DNA from: Zoogloeaceae bacterium
GTDB lineage: Bacteria; Pseudomonadota; Gammaproteobacteria; Burkholderiales; Rhodocyclaceae
Assembly: GCA_024235595.1 (NCBI GenBank)
Contig: JACKMC010000004.1
Span: 186,001-250,000, forward strand
DNA length: 64,000 nucleotides
Reading direction: 5' to 3'
The translations under genes and the position numbers were made by a program. Below, in pieces: positions 62,409-64,000 of this stretch. The notes below the pieces were generated by a model that worked only from the letters and a program-made list of their open reading frames with translations, made no database searches and was not told the origin of the DNA. Each line of letters opens with the position of its first letter. The first letter of the stretch is position 1.

Positions 62409-62609
62409 ATGACCGACACGCAAACCAAAGACCAGCCCATTGCCGTCACCGCAAAGGACCTGCCCCTGCACTGCCCGCTGCCCGACGCACCGCTGTGGGC
62501 GCGACATCCGCGGGTATTCCTCGATGTGCTCAAGGAAGGTGAGGCGGTGTGCCCGTACTGCAGCGCACACTACGTGTTCACCGGTGAGCGCCCGAAGGGG
62601 CACCACTGA
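62409..62609 (+). CDS. Small zinc-finger protein (zf-CHCC)
   Basis: A 66-residue protein of the zf-CHCC family, related to mitochondrial NDUFS6/YCL-like small zinc proteins. Ligands are in PLHCPLP, an ARHPRVFLDV histidine and the pair VCPYCSAHYVF. It follows ilvE as in many betaproteobacteria. Function is not established. Confidence 0.88.
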   Translation: MTDTQTKDQPIAVTAKDLPLHCPLPDAPLWARHPRVFLDVLKEGEAVCPYCSAHYVFTGERPKGHH

Positions 62610-62693
62610 GCCTGCACCGCCGCGGCACGATTCAACCTGTCGGCCGGCGCAGACACTGCGTCGGCCGACTTCTTTCCGGGATGATGCAAGCCA

Positions 62694-63131
62694 ATGATCA
62701 CAGCGCCATTCTTCTCCTCCGCCGAGGAGGTCGAGGTAGCCTTTTACGACGCCCTGGCGCGCGCCGATCTCGAAGCGATGATGGCCGTCTGGGCAGAGGA
62801 CGACGAACCTGTCTGCATCCATCCCGGCGGACCTCGCCTGCACGGACTGCCCGCGATTCGTGACGCCTGGCGGCAGCTCTTCGCAAGCGGTACCCGGTTG
62901 CGGATCCGGCTGACCGATCTGCTGGTCCAGGAAAGCCCGATGTTCATCGTCCGCAACCTCATCGAGGAGCTCAGCGTCGAAGACATCGCAGGCCAGGCGC
63001 CGAATGTCGTGCTGGCAACAAACATCTACGCCTCCGGCCCCCAGGGCTGGCGCATGGTGCTGCACCACGCCTCGCCAATGCCGATGAGCGCGCCGCCAGC
63101 TCGCGACGATGCGCCGCACACGCTGCACTGA
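62694..63131 (+). CDS. NTF2/SnoaL-like protein
   Basis: A 145-residue single-domain protein of the NTF2-like fold: helical start EEVEVAFYDALARADLEAMM, VWAEDDEPVCIHPGGP and a C-terminal GWRMVLHHASPMP strand. Related proteins are annotated as SnoaL-like or ketosteroid-isomerase-like; no catalytic role can be read from sequence. It is followed closely by the YheT-type gene. Confidence 0.85.
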   Translation: MITAPFFSSAEEVEVAFYDALARADLEAMMAVWAEDDEPVCIHPGGPRLHGLPAIRDAWRQLFASGTRLRIRLTDLLVQESPMFIVRNLIEELSVEDIAGQAPNVVLATNIYASGPQGWRMVLHHASPMPMSAPPARDDAPHTLH

Positions 63132-63147
63132 CGCCGAGGGGCACGAT

Positions 63148-64000
63148 GTGCCCAGCTATCGGGCACCGGGCTGGCTACCTGGCGCGCATCTGCAGACGAT
63201 CTTTCCGCTGACCCGCAAGGGCCGGCTTCCCGCCTACCGGCGCGAGCGCTGGGACACTCCGGACAAGGATTTCATCGATCTCGACTGGTTGCAGCGTCGT
63301 CCAGGGGCTCCGCTGGTGGTGCTTTTCCACGGACTCGAAGGCTCCAGCCAGTCCCACTACGCGCGCGCCCTGATGCGCGAACTCGAACGCGCGGGCTGGA
63401 ACGGCGTCGTTCCCCACTTCCGTGGCTGTTCGGGCGAACCCAACCTCCTCGCCCGCGCCTACCATTCCGGAGACAGCGATGAGATCGACTGGATTCTGCG
63501 GCGAATCGCGGCGCGCCACCCCGATGTGCCACGCTTCGCCGCCGGCGTCTCGCTGGGCGGCAACGCGCTGCTCAAGTGGCTCGGAGAGCAAGGCGACGGC
63601 GCCGCGAGCGTGATCCACGCGGCTGCGGCGATCTGTCCGCCACTCGACCTCAATGTCTCCGGGCACGCCCTTGGCGCGGGTTTCAACCGCGTCTATACGC
63701 GCAACTTCCTCAACACGCTCAAGGCCAAGGCGCTGGCGAAGCTGGCGAGCGTCGGCGGGCCATGCGCGCCCCAGGCGGTGCAGGATGCGAGCACCCTGTA
63801 CGAGTTCGACACGGTATATACCGGGCCGCTGCACGGTTTTCGGGACGCGGACGACTACTGGAGCCGCGCCTCGAGCAAACCCTGGTTGCGACACATCACG
63901 GTTCCGACCCTGCTGATAAATGCCCGCAACGATCCCTTCGTGCCACCACCCGCGCTGCCAAGCGCATCCGAGCTGTCTGCGGCAATCCAGTTCGAAACGC
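63148..64000 (+). CDS. YheT-family alpha/beta hydrolase (partial)
   Basis: The first 284 codons of a hydrolase cut by the right edge. The N-terminus PSYRAPGWLPGAHLQTIFP is characteristic of the YheT family, with VLFHGLEGSSQSHYARAL around the oxyanion hole and the nucleophile serine in AAGVSLGGNALL. GAGG eight bases before the GTG at 63148 favours that start; an ATG at 63109, inside the previous gene, is also in frame. The substrate is not known; esterase activity is typical of the fold. Confidence 0.88.
   Translation, partial: MPSYRAPGWLPGAHLQTIFPLTRKGRLPAYRRERWDTPDKDFIDLDWLQRRPGAPLVVLFHGLEGSSQSHYARALMRELERAGWNGVVPHFRGCSGEPNLLARAYHSGDSDEIDWILRRIAARHPDVPRFAAGVSLGGNALLKWLGEQGDGAASVIHAAAAICPPLDLNVSGHALGAGFNRVYTRNFLNTLKAKALAKLASVGGPCAPQAVQDASTLYEFDTVYTGPLHGFRDADDYWSRASSKPWLRHITVPTLLINARNDPFVPPPALPSASELSAAIQFET

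Overview
The window looks like a chromosomal segment of a GC-rich betaproteobacterium, most likely of the Rhodocyclales (Azoarcus/Thauera/Aromatoleum type). This rests on the housekeeping gene orders (ribF-ileS-lspA-fkpB-ispH; nudJ-mnmA; clpS-clpA; dut-coaBC divergent from radC-rpmBG), the protein sequences and the complete sox set. I assign the organism by pattern recognition, not by a search. I saw no rRNA, tRNA, CRISPR array or insertion sequence.

Layout. 1-5131: the N-terminal half of a transporter-fused sensor kinase with a small coupled membrane protein upstream, a PPC-domain protein coupled to a DsbA/FrnE-like oxidoreductase, a universal stress protein, and NADP-isocitrate dehydrogenase. 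5132-6919: aceK, whose product controls Icd by phosphorylation. 6973-16339: a thiosulfate-oxidation island. soxR-CDYZAXB runs leftward and soxEF (flavocytochrome c sulfide dehydrogenase type) rightward, with a SoxR-type operator palindrome between them and a c4-like cytochrome after soxF. 16396-24000: housekeeping (Nudix, dut, coaBC, radC, rpmB, rpmG, cold-shock protein, clpS, clpA, rraA). 24298-25611: isocitrate lyase, which complements icd/aceK for growth on acetate or fatty acids.

25612-38559 is the accessory and most interesting region. Four small peptides carry double-glycine-type leaders (one, at 27648-27788, is only 46 aa), together with a cysteine-rich small protein. They precede an HlyD/CvaA-type adaptor and a C39-peptidase ABC exporter (PCAT). 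Two of the peptides are paralogues with a hydrophobic, lipobox-like core followed by CxxC and a basic/proline tail. Facing this cluster lie a lipoprotein, a very large FecR-TPR-beta-barrel outer-membrane protein, a 69-aa unknown protein, a CHASE2 adenylate/guanylate cyclase and a divergent Crp-family regulator. The Crp protein keeps the cAMP-pocket and TGTGA-reading residues. Near-consensus Crp boxes sit in front of both blocks of peptide genes, so a self-contained circuit is plausible: extracytoplasmic signal, CHASE2 cyclase, cAMP, Crp, secreted peptides. This is inference.

38578-64000: ordinary metabolism and cell maintenance. It contains a GST, a LysR regulator, an AEC transporter, glpKD, two branched-chain aminotransferase paralogues, a mercaptopyruvate-type sulfurtransferase, murI and an N-acyl amino acid synthase-like (FeeM) protein. 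It also contains queG overlapping tsaE head to head, a Tat-exported AmiC, ribF, ileS, lspA, fkpB, ispH, a lysozyme-inhibitor-like lipoprotein, a glycine-zipper protein, mnmA, nudJ, a small zinc-finger protein, an NTF2-like protein and a YheT-type hydrolase cut by the right edge.
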